Shown here piece after piece: positions 9,241-17,561 of a DNA stretch of 48,078 bases. Made by a program: the position numbers and the translations under genes. The notes under the pieces are model-generated. The model worked only from the letters and a program-made list of their open reading frames with translations. It did no database searches and was not told where the DNA came from. The stretch is taken from positions 1 through 48,078 of the forward strand of contig JALGWI010000026.1 in the NCBI GenBank assembly GCA_025774245.1, in the 5' to 3' direction. The stretch comes from a bacterium. GTDB lineage: Bacteria > Joyebacterota > Joyebacteria > Joyebacterales > Joyebacteraceae. How positions within the stretch are numbered: the stretch's first letter is position 1; every line of letters starts with the position of its first letter.

Positions 9241-10791
9241 ATGTCCATAGAAGAGAAGCTGAAGGAACTTGAAGAGCGAACGAGAGAGGCGGAGCTCGGC
9301 GGCGGCGAGGCGCGCATCGAGCGCCAGCACGCGGCCGGCAAGCTCACCGCGAGGGAGCGGCTCGATCTGTTGTTGGACGAGGGCAGCTTCCGCGAGCTCG
9401 ATCCGTTCGTGACCCACCGCTGCACTGACTTCGGGATGGAGAACAAGCGGATCCCCGCGGACGGCGTCGTGACGGGCTACGGGACCATCGACGGGCGGCT
9501 CACGTACGTCTTCGCGCAGGACTTCACGGTCTTCGGCGGATCGCTCTCGATGGCCCACGGCGAGAAGATCTGCAAGATCATGGACCTCGCCATGAAGAAC
9601 GGGGCCCCGGTCGTCGGCCTGAACGACTCCGGAGGAGCGAGGATCCAGGAGGGCGTCTGGAGCCTCGCGGGGTACGCCGAGTACTTCCTCCGGAACGTGC
9701 TCGCGTCGGGCGTCGTCCCCCAGATCTCGGCGATCATGGGGCCGTGCGCCGGCGGGGCGGTCTACTCGCCGGCCATCACCGACTTCGTGTTCATGGTCGA
9801 CAAGACGAGCTACATGTTTCTCACCGGGCCAGACGTCATCAAGACGGTCATGCACGAGGAGGTGACGCGCGAGGAACTCGGCGGCGCGACGATCCACAAC
9901 ACGAAGAGCGGCGTGGCGCATTTCAACTCCGGAAGCGAAGCGGCCTGCCTCTCCGAGATCCGGAGGATCCTGTCGTTCCTTCCGTCGAACAACGCCGAGA
10001 ATCCACCGCGAAGGGAGCCGACCGACGATCCCGAGCGGCGCGACCCCGAGCTCGACGAGATCGTGCCCGACAGCCCGAACAAGCCGTACGACATGAAGGA
10101 CGTGATCGCGAGGGTCGTCGACGATCGCGACTTCATGGAGGTGCACAGAGACTTCGCCCCGAACATCGTCGTGGGGTTCGCGCGAATGGACGGCCGCCCG
10201 ATCGGGATCATCGCCAACCAGCCGGCGGCCCTGGCCGGCGTCCTCGACATCGACTCGTCGGTCAAGGGCGCGAGGTTCGTGCGGTTCTGCGACGCGTTCA
10301 ACGTCCCGATCGTCACGTTCACCGACGTTCCCGGGTTCCTCCCGGGCACGGCGCAGGAGTTCGGCGGGATCATCAAGCACGGCGCCAAGCTCCTCTACGC
10401 GTACTGCGAGGCGACCGTGCCGAAGATCACGATCATCACGAGGAAGGCCTACGGCGGCGCCTACGTCGTCATGAGCAGCAAGCACATCCGCGGCGACATC
10501 AACCTCGCGTGGCCGACCTCCGAGATCGCGGTCATGGGCGGCGACGGTGCCGTGAACATCCTCTACAAGAAGGAGCTCGCCGAGGCGAAGGACCCGGACG
10601 CGCTCAGGAAGAAGCTCACCGAGGAGTTCAAGGAGAAGTTCTCGAGCCCCTACATCGCGGCGGCGGGAGGGTTCATCGATCGCGTGATCAGGCCGCGGGA
10701 CACAAGGCCCGTGGTGATCGACGCGCTCAGGATGCTCGCGAACAAGAGGGACTCGAACCCGCCGCGGAAGCACGGGAACATCCCGCTCTAG
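9241..10791 (+). CDS. pccB: Propionyl-CoA carboxylase carboxyltransferase (beta) subunit
   Basis: The 516-residue protein has both crotonase-like carboxyltransferase halves: [12 protein letters not shown] and [13 protein letters not shown] in the N-half, [10 protein letters not shown] and RKAYGGAY in the C-half. It moves CO2 from carboxybiotin to propionyl-CoA, giving methylmalonyl-CoA. At the position of Asp422 of the Streptomyces PccB, which helps set substrate size, it has Val409 (GGAYVVM), so the acyl range may be broader. Biotin carboxylase and biotin carrier genes follow directly, then mutase and epimerase, which supports propionyl-CoA as the main substrate. Confidence 0.92.
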   Translation: MSIEEKLKELEERTREAELGGGEARIERQHAAGKLTARERLDLLLDEGSFRELDPFVTHRCTDFGMENKRIPADGVVTGYGTIDGRLTYVFAQDFTVFGGSLSMAHGEKICKIMDLAMKNGAPVVGLNDSGGARIQEGVWSLAGYAEYFLRNVLASGVVPQISAIMGPCAGGAVYSPAITDFVFMVDKTSYMFLTGPDVIKTVMHEEVTREELGGATIHNTKSGVAHFNSGSEAACLSEIRRILSFLPSNNAENPPRREPTDDPERRDPELDEIVPDSPNKPYDMKDVIARVVDDRDFMEVHRDFAPNIVVGFARMDGRPIGIIANQPAALAGVLDIDSSVKGARFVRFCDAFNVPIVTFTDVPGFLPGTAQEFGGIIKHGAKLLYAYCEATVPKITIITRKAYGGAYVVMSSKHIRGDINLAWPTSEIAVMGGDGAVNILYKKELAEAKDPDALRKKLTEEFKEKFSSPYIAAAGGFIDRVIRPRDTRPVVIDALRMLANKRDSNPPRKHGNIPL

Positions 10792-10823
10792 CGCGCAACC
10801 CATCAGGAGGCAGGAACGACATC

Positions 10824-12347
10824 ATGTTCAAGAAGGTACTGGTAGCCAACAGGGGCGAGATCGCCGTCAGGATCCTCCGGGGCCTGCGCGAGCTCGGAAT
10901 CGCGTCGGCCGCCGTCTACTCGGAGGCCGACCGGTCGTCCCGTCACGTGCGGCGGGCCGACGAGGCGTACCTCATAGGTCCCCCCGCACCGGGTGAGAGC
11001 TACCTCAAGATCGACCGGATCGTCGAGCTCGCCAGCAGGATCGGCGCCGAGGCGATCCACCCCGGGTACGGGTTCCTCGCTGAGAACGCGGGCTTCGCGC
11101 GCGCGTGCGAAGACGCCGGGATCGTCTTCGTCGGTCCGTCGAGCCGGACGATCGCGCTCGTCGGCGACAAGATGGAGGCGCGGAAGACCATGGTCGCGGC
11201 GGGAATCCCCGTCGTGCCGGGCGGCGACCGTCCGCTGTCGAGCGACGACGAGCTCGTGGCCGAGGGCGAGCGGATCGGCTTCCCGGTGATGCTCAAGGCG
11301 GCGGCAGGGGGCGGCGGGAAGGGCATGCGCGTCGTGCGCGACGCGGAAGGTCTTCCCGCGGCTGCGAAGGCCGCGCGGAACGAGGCCGGGTCGGCGTTCG
11401 CCGACGACAGGATCTACCTCGAGAAGCTCATCGAGAACCCGCGCCACGTCGAGTTCCAGATCGTCGCCGACAGCCACGGGAACGTCGTCCATCTGGGCGA
11501 GCGCGAGTGCTCGATCCAGCGCCGGCACCAGAAGCTCGTCGAGGAGTCGCCCTCGCCGGCGCTCACGAAGAGCCTGCGGGCGAAGATGGGGGAGGCCGCG
11601 ATCAAGGCGGCCAGGGCGTCGGGCTACGTCAACGCCGGCACGATAGAGTTCCTGCTCGACAGGAACCGCGACTTCTACTTCCTGGAGGTGAACGCCCGGC
11701 TCCAGGTCGAGCATCCCGTGACGGAGCTCGTCACCGGCCTCGACCTCGTTCAGGAACAGCTCAGGATCGCCGCGGGCGAGGAGCTGTCGTTCAAGCAGCT
11801 CGACGTCTTCCATCGCGGCTCGGCGATCGAGTGCCGGATCTGCGCGGAGGACCCCGAGAACAACTTCTATCCCTCGACGGGACTCATCGAGCGGATGCGT
11901 GAGCCCGCCGGTCCCGGCGTGCGCGTCGAGAGCGGCATCCACGCCGGCTTCGACGTGCCGATCTACTACGATCCCTTGATCTCGAAGCTCCTCACGTGGG
12001 CGCCGACGCGGGAGCAGGCGATCGAGAGGATGCGGAGGGCGCTCGCCGAGTACAGCATCGAGGGAATCAAGACGACGATCCCGTTCCACAAAGCGGTGAT
12101 GGAGAGCGAGGCCTTCCGGAGCGGCGAGTTCGACACGTCGTTCGTGGACGAGGTCTTCTTCCCGATGTACGCCGGCAGGACGCTGCCGCACGCCGAGGTG
12201 GCCGCGATCGCGGCCGCGCTCATTCGTGAGGCGGAACGCGGCGAGGCCCAACCGCTGGCGGTCGGCGCCAAGGAATCGGCGCAGGGAGGGTGGCGGCAGC
12301 CGCCCGGGCGCAGGACGTGGGGAGGCTGGCAGCTCCACCTGAAGTAG
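10824..12347 (+). CDS. pccA: Biotin carboxylase subunit of propionyl-CoA carboxylase
   Basis: The 507-residue protein has the full biotin carboxylase fold: VLVANRGEIAVRI at the start, the glycine-rich ATP loop AAAGGGGKGMR, ECSIQRRHQK, EVNARLQVEHPVTE and GYGFLAENA. It uses ATP and bicarbonate to carboxylate biotin. A usual PccA also contains the BT domain and biotin carrier in the same chain (about 650-700 residues). Here the protein ends shortly after the biotin carboxylase domain, in a Trp-rich tail (RRTWGGWQLHLK) that resembles the start of the BT domain, and the carrier is a separate gene. ATG 10824 lies downstream of an AGGAGG. Confidence 0.92.
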   Translation: MFKKVLVANRGEIAVRILRGLRELGIASAAVYSEADRSSRHVRRADEAYLIGPPAPGESYLKIDRIVELASRIGAEAIHPGYGFLAENAGFARACEDAGIVFVGPSSRTIALVGDKMEARKTMVAAGIPVVPGGDRPLSSDDELVAEGERIGFPVMLKAAAGGGGKGMRVVRDAEGLPAAAKAARNEAGSAFADDRIYLEKLIENPRHVEFQIVADSHGNVVHLGERECSIQRRHQKLVEESPSPALTKSLRAKMGEAAIKAARASGYVNAGTIEFLLDRNRDFYFLEVNARLQVEHPVTELVTGLDLVQEQLRIAAGEELSFKQLDVFHRGSAIECRICAEDPENNFYPSTGLIERMREPAGPGVRVESGIHAGFDVPIYYDPLISKLLTWAPTREQAIERMRRALAEYSIEGIKTTIPFHKAVMESEAFRSGEFDTSFVDEVFFPMYAGRTLPHAEVAAIAAALIREAERGEAQPLAVGAKESAQGGWRQPPGRRTWGGWQLHLK

Positions 12348-12394
12348 GAAGGCTCCGGGCGGAACGCGCCGCACGAAACCCGCGCGCGAGGCGC

Positions 12395-12421
12395 CATCGA
12401 CACGACATCGACACGACATCG
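12395..12421 (+). repeat. 11-base tandem repeat before biotin carrier gene
   Basis: The unit CATCGACACGA is present twice and then partly a third time (12395-12405, 12406-12416, 12417-12421), ending at the ribosome-binding site of the biotin carrier gene. No function is evident; length variation here would change the spacer between the two subunit genes. Confidence 0.7.
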
Positions 12422-12432
12422 CGGAGGAACAC

Positions 12433-12936
12433 GTGAAGTACCAGGTCGAGATCGCCGACGAGACGATCGAGCTCGAGGTCGAGAAGACCGACGAGGGCGC
12501 GAAGGTCACCGTCGGAGACGAGACGCAGCCCGCCGACCTCGTTCGCATCGGCAGGTCGCCGATCTACTCGCTCATCCTGGGCGACAGATCGTTCGAGGTG
12601 TCGGTACACAGGCGGGACAAGATCTACCAGATCGTCCTCGACGGGGCGACGTACGACGCGCGCGTCATGGACGAGCGGGCGCTCAGACTGGCGGCGGCGG
12701 GCGGCGCGGACGAGGAGGTGCGGGGCGAGGTCGTGAAGGCCCCGATGCCCGGCATCGTCGTCGGGATCGCCGTCGAGGTGGGCGGCACCGTCGAGCCCGG
12801 ACAGGGCGTGGTCACGCTCGAGGCCATGAAGATGGAGAACGAGCTCAAGAGCGCGGCCGGAGGCGTCGTGAAGGAGATCAAGGTCGAGGTCGGCCAGGGT
12901 GTGACCCAGGGCGAGGACCTCGTGGTGATCGAGTAG
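12433..12936 (+). CDS. Biotin carrier protein with N-terminal BT-like region (propionate cassette)
   Basis: The 167-residue protein starts at GTG 12433, five bases after GGAGG. The last 75 residues form a biotinyl domain with the biotin-accepting lysine in EAMKMEN. The first 90 residues are predicted strands (alternating charged and hydrophobic, IADETIELEVEK, YSLILGDRSFEVSV) and look like the remaining barrel of a BT domain, which normally sits between biotin carboxylase and carrier in PccA. It thus supplies the piece the preceding gene lacks. Its TAG stop is immediately followed, in the same frame, by the coding sequence of the mutase at 12937. Confidence 0.9.
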   Translation: MKYQVEIADETIELEVEKTDEGAKVTVGDETQPADLVRIGRSPIYSLILGDRSFEVSVHRRDKIYQIVLDGATYDARVMDERALRLAAAGGADEEVRGEVVKAPMPGIVVGIAVEVGGTVEPGQGVVTLEAMKMENELKSAAGGVVKEIKVEVGQGVTQGEDLVVIE

Positions 12937-12954
12937 CGTGCGATCGAGCAGCGT
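12928..12954 (+). repeat. Near-identical 12-mers spanning a stop codon
   Basis: ATCGAGTAGCGT (12928-12939) and ATCGAGCAGCGT (12943-12954) differ at one base, with a period of 15 bases, so they are in the same frame. In the first copy the differing base makes the TAG that ends the biotin carrier gene; in the second it is CAG (Gln) at the start of the mutase coding sequence. Confidence 0.85.
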
Positions 12955-14595
12955 CTCGCGGCCGAGTTCGGTCAGACGCATCAGCGGACGCTCGAGCGGT
13001 TCCCCGAGAGGAGGAAGGCGTTCGCGACGCAGTCGGGCGTCGAGATCGACCGCCTCTACACCGCAGACGATCTCCCGGACTCGCTCGAGGCGGACCTCGG
13101 GTTTCCCGGTGAGCACCCGTTCACGCGCGGCGTCCACCCGACGATGTACCGCGGGCGCCTCTGGACGATGCGGCAGTACGCCGGGTTCGGCACCGCGGCG
13201 GAGACGAACAGGAGGTTCCGCTACCTCTTGGAGCAGGGCCAGACCGGCCTCTCCGTCGCGTTCGACCTCCCGACGCAGATGGGCTACGACGCCGACCACA
13301 GGATGGCGGAGGGCGAGGTCGGGCGCGTCGGCGTCTCGATCTGCTCGGTCGAGGACGTGAAGACCCTGTTCGAGGGCATTCCGCTCGACGAGGTCTCGAC
13401 CTCGATGACGATCAACGCGACGGCTCCGTTCGTGATGGCGATGTACCTCGTCGCCGCCGAGGAGGCGGGCGCGGAGCGGGCGGGCCTCCGGGGAACCGTC
13501 CAGAACGACATTCTCAAGGAGTACGCCGCCCGCGGCACCTACGCGTACCCGCCCGCGGAGTCGGTCGGGTTCGCGATGGACCTCTGCGCGTTCTGCAGCT
13601 TGGAGGTCCCGAAGTGGAACACGATCTCGGTCTCGGGCTACCACATCCGCGAGGCCGGCGCGACGGCGGTGCAGGAGCTTGCGTTCACGCTCGCCGACGC
13701 CGTCGCCTACGTCGAGGCCGCGAGGAAACGCGGGATCGACCTCGAGACGTTCGCGGGAAGGCTCTCGTTCTTCTTCGACGCGCACAACGACCTCTTCGAG
13801 GAGGTCGCGAAGATGCGCGCGGCGAGGAGGATGTGGGCGCGGATAGTCGGTGAGCGCTTCGGCATCGACTCCCCGCGCGCGCAGATGCTCCGGTTCCACA
13901 CGCAGACGGCCGGGGTGAGCCTCACGGCGCAGCAGCCCGAGGTGAACGTCGTCCGCGTCGCCGTTCAGGCGCTCGCGGCCGTGCTCGGCGGGACGCAGTC
14001 GCTCCACACGAACTCGCGCGACGAGGCGCTGGCGCTCCCGACCGAGGAGAGCGCGCGGATCGCGCTTCGGACGCAGCAGGTGATCGCGGAGGAGTCGGGG
14101 GTGGCAAACGTCGCCGATCCCCTGGGCGGCTCCTACTACGTCGAGTGGCTGACCGACCGGATCGAGCGCGACGCGCTCACAGAGCTAACGACGATCGACG
14201 AGATGGGCGGCGCGACGCAGGCGATCGAGAAGGGCCACTACCAGAGATCGATCGCGAAGAGCGCCTACCGCCAGCAGAAGGAGATCGAGGAGGGCGAGCG
14301 GGTCGTCGTCGGCGTGAACCGCTACGCGATCGACGAGCCGCCGCGGATGGAGATCCTCCGCGTCGATCCCGCGCTCCGGGACGAGAAGACGGCGTCGCTC
14401 GCGGATCTAAAGGCGGGACGCGACCGGGCGGCGGTCGAAGAGGCCCTGGGCCGGCTCACGGACGCGGCGCGAGGCGGCGAGCCGACGATGCCCGCGATCA
14501 TCGAGTGCGCGCGGAGGCGCGCGACGCTGGGCGAGATGTCCGCCGCCGTCGAGAAGGTGTTCGGAAGGTACCGCCCTTCGGGGAGCCTCTGGTAG
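12937..14595 (+). CDS. Methylmalonyl-CoA mutase large subunit without a normal start codon
   Basis: The frame encodes the whole mutase barrel (about 552 codons). Tyr81 (RQYAGFG), Arg199 (YAARGTY) and His236 (SGYH) match Tyr89, Arg207 and His244 of methylmalonyl-CoA mutase, so it should convert methylmalonyl-CoA to succinyl-CoA. The B12 domain is absent. Recognisable N-terminal sequence (LERFPERRKAFATQSG, GFPGEHPFTRG) reads back to the TAG of the preceding gene with no in-frame ATG, GTG or TTG until ATG 13144, which lies inside the conserved barrel. GTG 12938 is one base out of frame; a single lost G would explain this. The usual PSMRI segment is ESVGF here, which is unusual. I give the frame limits; the true start is unknown. 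Confidence 0.82.
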   Translation, partial: RAIEQRLAAEFGQTHQRTLERFPERRKAFATQSGVEIDRLYTADDLPDSLEADLGFPGEHPFTRGVHPTMYRGRLWTMRQYAGFGTAAETNRRFRYLLEQGQTGLSVAFDLPTQMGYDADHRMAEGEVGRVGVSICSVEDVKTLFEGIPLDEVSTSMTINATAPFVMAMYLVAAEEAGAERAGLRGTVQNDILKEYAARGTYAYPPAESVGFAMDLCAFCSLEVPKWNTISVSGYHIREAGATAVQELAFTLADAVAYVEAARKRGIDLETFAGRLSFFFDAHNDLFEEVAKMRAARRMWARIVGERFGIDSPRAQMLRFHTQTAGVSLTAQQPEVNVVRVAVQALAAVLGGTQSLHTNSRDEALALPTEESARIALRTQQVIAEESGVANVADPLGGSYYVEWLTDRIERDALTELTTIDEMGGATQAIEKGHYQRSIAKSAYRQQKEIEEGERVVVGVNRYAIDEPPRMEILRVDPALRDEKTASLADLKAGRDRAAVEEALGRLTDAARGGEPTMPAIIECARRRATLGEMSAAVEKVFGRYRPSGSLW

Positions 14596-14635
14596 CGGCG
14601 GGAAGCCGACCCCACTCGGGCGAGCTGGAGACACG

Positions 14636-15070
14636 ATGTCCGACGCACCGACCACGAAAGCCAGGAAGATCGATCACGTCTCGTTCGTGGTCGAGAGCGT
14701 CGACGAGGCGCTCAAGCTCTACGCCGGCCTCCTCGGGCTCGAGGTCGTCAAGGTCGAGGAGTCCGAGCTTCACGGCGTCAAGGCCGCGTTCCTCAAGGCC
14801 GGCGACGTCATGGTCGAGATCATCGAGCCTCTGGGGCCCGGACCGATCCAGGACTTCCTCGACAGGCGCGGCCCCGGATTTCACCACCTCGCGTACGAGG
14901 TGCCCGACGTTCCTGAGGGACTCGCGGCCGCCGAGGCGGCCGGCTTCCGCGTCATCGACGGAAAGCCCAAGCCTGGAATCGAGGGAGGAAGGATCGCGTT
15001 CCTTCACCCGAAGAGCACGTTCGGGGCAATGACCGAGATGTGCGACAAGAAGGAGTTCGAAGAGGAATGA
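14636..15070 (+). CDS. mce: Methylmalonyl-CoA epimerase
   Basis: The 144-residue VOC-superfamily protein has two beta-alpha-beta-beta-beta units. Likely metal ligands are His14 (KIDHVSF), His83 (FHHLAYEV) and Glu133 (MTEMCD), as in characterised epimerases. It interconverts the (S) and (R) forms of methylmalonyl-CoA, linking propionyl-CoA carboxylase to the mutase, both encoded just upstream. Its stop overlaps the next start by ATGA, so it is coupled to the leucine-dehydrogenase-like gene. Confidence 0.93.
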   Translation: MSDAPTTKARKIDHVSFVVESVDEALKLYAGLLGLEVVKVEESELHGVKAAFLKAGDVMVEIIEPLGPGPIQDFLDRRGPGFHHLAYEVPDVPEGLAAAEAAGFRVIDGKPKPGIEGGRIAFLHPKSTFGAMTEMCDKKEFEEE

Positions 15071-16113
15071 ACATCTTCGACCGGATGAAGAGGAACAGGC
15101 ACGAGCAGCTCATCTTTTGTTACAACCGGCAGACCAGCCTCCGGGCGATCATCGCCATCCACGACACAACGCTCGGGACGTCGGTCGGCGGCACGCGCCT
15201 GATGGAGTACGGCAGTGAGGACGAGGCGATCGTCGATGCGCTCAGGCTCTCCGAGATGATGACCTACCAGAGCGCGTCGTTCGAGGCCGACATGGGCGGG
15301 GGGAAGGCGATCCTCATGGCCGAGGAGGGGCAGGAGATCGACGAGGCGTACTTCCGCGCGTTCGGCAGGTTCGTCGAGGGACTGAAGGGCCTCTTCGTGA
15401 CGTACCCGGCGTTCGGGACGTGCGACCGCGACTTCCTCCACGTCCGGCGCGAGACCGCGAGCGTCGTCCCGATGGAAGGGAGCCACGAGATCACCGGTAT
15501 GGGCGTTCTCTGGGGGATGAAGGCCTGCGTGCGCGACCTCAAGGGCACGTCCAGCCTCAAGGGGCTGCACGTCGCGGTCCAGGGCGTCGGGAAGGTGGGC
15601 GCCTTCATCGTCGACAAGCTCGCCGAGGAGGACGCCGTGATCACGATCACCGACGTCCAGTACGATCGCCTCAAGGCCGTTCAGGACGCCCACCCCGGCG
15701 TCAGGATCGTGCGCCCCGATCGTATCCTCGAGGTCGAGTGCGACGTCCTCTCGCCGTGCGCGGTCGGGAGGATCCTGAACGACGAGACGATTCCGACGCT
15801 TCGGTGCACGATCGTCGCCGGGTGCGCCTCGGACATCCTCGAGGCGCCGCAGCACGCCGAGGTCCTGAAGGAGCGCGGGATTCTCTACGCGCCCGACTTC
15901 GTGATCGCGGGCGCCGAGCTCTACCAGACGGAACCGCACCTGAGGAACGCGCCGAGGGAACGCCTGCTCGAGGAGGCGCGACGCGTCTACGACGTGATGG
16001 CCGACATCATCACGACGGCGAAGAAGGAGAACACGACCCCGTACCACGTGGCCGTCGGCAACGCCGCGTGGCGGGTCGGCAGGATACAGCTCATTCGCAA
16101 CATCATGTGCTGA
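15067..16113 (+). CDS. Leucine-dehydrogenase-like protein, substrate-binding Lys and catalytic Asp replaced
   Basis: The 348-residue protein follows leucine dehydrogenase end to end and shares its numbering through residue 120: IHDTTLGTSVGGTR at the N-half, GVGKVG as the NAD-binding loop, and SPCAVG in the C-half. Leucine dehydrogenase uses Lys68 to hold the substrate carboxylate, Lys80 as catalytic base and Asp115. Here these positions are Gln68 (MTYQSA), Lys80 (MGGGK) and Ala115 (VTYPAFGT). It may act on a different substrate or may not be an amino-acid dehydrogenase at all. It starts at ATG 15067, overlapping the epimerase stop. A paralogue at 28307 has a complementary set of changes. Confidence 0.85.
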   Translation: MNIFDRMKRNRHEQLIFCYNRQTSLRAIIAIHDTTLGTSVGGTRLMEYGSEDEAIVDALRLSEMMTYQSASFEADMGGGKAILMAEEGQEIDEAYFRAFGRFVEGLKGLFVTYPAFGTCDRDFLHVRRETASVVPMEGSHEITGMGVLWGMKACVRDLKGTSSLKGLHVAVQGVGKVGAFIVDKLAEEDAVITITDVQYDRLKAVQDAHPGVRIVRPDRILEVECDVLSPCAVGRILNDETIPTLRCTIVAGCASDILEAPQHAEVLKERGILYAPDFVIAGAELYQTEPHLRNAPRERLLEEARRVYDVMADIITTAKKENTTPYHVAVGNAAWRVGRIQLIRNIMC

Positions 16114-16170
16114 TTCGCAAGGCGCGCCCGAGCCGGGGGTCGTGAGGGGGCGCCGGTCGGAGGACTTCGC

Positions 16171-17433
16171 GTGAGACACAGAGGGTTGATCGCTCTCGCG
16201 GCACTCGTAGTCGCGCTCCTGCCTGCCGGGTGCAGCTCGAACGGGGAGAGGGTGGTGGAGACGGCCCCGCACCCCGACCTCGGGCCGCCGCCGGGCACGT
16301 ACCGGGTCCTGTCCGAAGATGGACGGATCCGGATTCCGTTCGAGATCTTCCGCGACGACATCCTCATGGTCGCCGAGGTCAACGGCCGCGAGGTGCGGAT
16401 GCTCATCGACAACGGGTCGCTGTGGGATCAGCTCCTCTTCTTCGGGAGCCCGACGATCGACTCCCTCGGCCTCGTCTACGACGGGGAGATCGAGGTAGGC
16501 GGCTCGGGCGCCGGCGACCCCGTGGTCTCGCTCACGGCCTCCGACGTGACCATCCGGTTCCCGGGCGTGGAGTTCGCCGGCCAGCCGGCGATCGTCACCC
16601 CGTTCGAGTCGGGGATCACCACGCTCTGGGAGGGGTCGCACGGCCAGGTGAGCGCGGCGTTCTTCAAGCACTTCGTCGTCGACATCGACTACGACGAGAT
16701 GATCATCACGCTCACCGAGCCCGGGGAGTTCCGGTACGAGGGCGGCGGGAACGTGGTTCCTCTCGAGCCCGCGTCGTTCGGGTCGTGGACGGTCCCCGGC
16801 ACGCTCGTGATGGACGACGGCGCCGCGATCGACCTCGACCTCATGCTCGACCTCGGCGACCTCCACGCGCTCTCGCTGACGACGGGCGGGCCCGACGGCA
16901 TCCGTCTTCCGGACGGCGCGCTGGAGGCCCACCTCGGGTTCGGAGTCCAGGGCGAGATCCTCGGCCACGTCGGGCGGGTGCGGGAGGTGCGCATCGCTGG
17001 CTACACCGTGCCCGACGTGCTCGCGGGATTCGTCGCGGCGGAGGAGGACGAGCGGACCGACGACGACGTGTACGTCGGGTTCGGCCTCTTCCGGCGTTTC
17101 AACATCGTCTTCGACTACCCCGGCGGACGGATGTTCTTCGAGCCCAACCGCCGGTTCGCCGTGCCCTTCGAGTACGACATGTCGGGTATGGACCTGATGA
17201 GAGGGACCGACGGGAACCTGTTCATCGCGCGGCTCGTCCCCGACTCGCCTGCGACGGAAGCGGGCCTCGAGGTCGGCGACGTCGTCGTCCGGATCGACGG
17301 GAAGCTGACGGCCGAGTACCGGTATTGGGAACTCGCGCCTCTCCTTCTCAGGGAGGGGGAGAGCGTCGCGCTCGGCGTCTCGCGCGACGGCAAGGAGCGG
17401 GAGGTGACGATCCGCCTGAGGCGGCTCATCTAG
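16171..17433 (+). CDS. PDZ-domain lipoprotein with aspartyl-protease-like repeats
   Basis: It starts at GTG 16171, seven bases after GGAGG. The N-terminus is a lipoprotein signal (LLPAGC, Cys21), so the protein is anchored in a membrane outside the cytoplasm. Residues about 50-310 resemble a double pepsin/retropepsin-type domain, but the catalytic motif reads IDNGS in the first half and LDLGD in the second, not DTG/DSG. The C-terminal 90 residues form a PDZ domain (VPDSPATEAGLEVGDVVVRIDG). Relatives bind or cut peptides; with these motifs, activity is uncertain. It is the only cell-envelope gene besides the sulfatase in the catabolic run. Confidence 0.8.
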   Translation: MRHRGLIALAALVVALLPAGCSSNGERVVETAPHPDLGPPPGTYRVLSEDGRIRIPFEIFRDDILMVAEVNGREVRMLIDNGSLWDQLLFFGSPTIDSLGLVYDGEIEVGGSGAGDPVVSLTASDVTIRFPGVEFAGQPAIVTPFESGITTLWEGSHGQVSAAFFKHFVVDIDYDEMIITLTEPGEFRYEGGGNVVPLEPASFGSWTVPGTLVMDDGAAIDLDLMLDLGDLHALSLTTGGPDGIRLPDGALEAHLGFGVQGEILGHVGRVREVRIAGYTVPDVLAGFVAAEEDERTDDDVYVGFGLFRRFNIVFDYPGGRMFFEPNRRFAVPFEYDMSGMDLMRGTDGNLFIARLVPDSPATEAGLEVGDVVVRIDGKLTAEYRYWELAPLLLREGESVALGVSRDGKEREVTIRLRRLI

Positions 17434-17436
17434 AAG

Positions 17437-17455
17437 GAACCCGGCGATCGGGTTC
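17437..17455 (+). other. Small perfect hairpin after lipoprotein gene
   Basis: GAACCC and GGGTTC form a six-base perfect stem around a seven-base loop, four bases after the stop codon. No T-run follows, so it is not a convincing intrinsic terminator; it could be an RNA-end stabiliser. The remaining bases to the next start (17456-17561) are not recognisably coding. Confidence 0.35.
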
Positions 17456-17561
17456 AGAGATATAGAGAAGAGGTGGCAGCGTGGAGCCCAAGGCCCCCGG
17501 TCGAACGGCGGGCGGCGGCCCCAGGAGAGCGCACCGTGTGCTGGGAGGAAGAGAGGTCTTC

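Noticed and set aside
12938-13360. GTG-started frame of 140 codons overlapping the mutase N-terminus
   Set aside because: Its translation is Ser/Arg-rich and meaningless, while the neighbouring frame encodes conserved mutase sequence. The GTG may still be the mutase start if one base is missing.
17436-17466. GGAACC plus TATAGA as an alternative-sigma promoter before HMG-CoA synthase
   Set aside because: Spacing and -10 match no consensus well, and the GGAACC belongs to a small hairpin.
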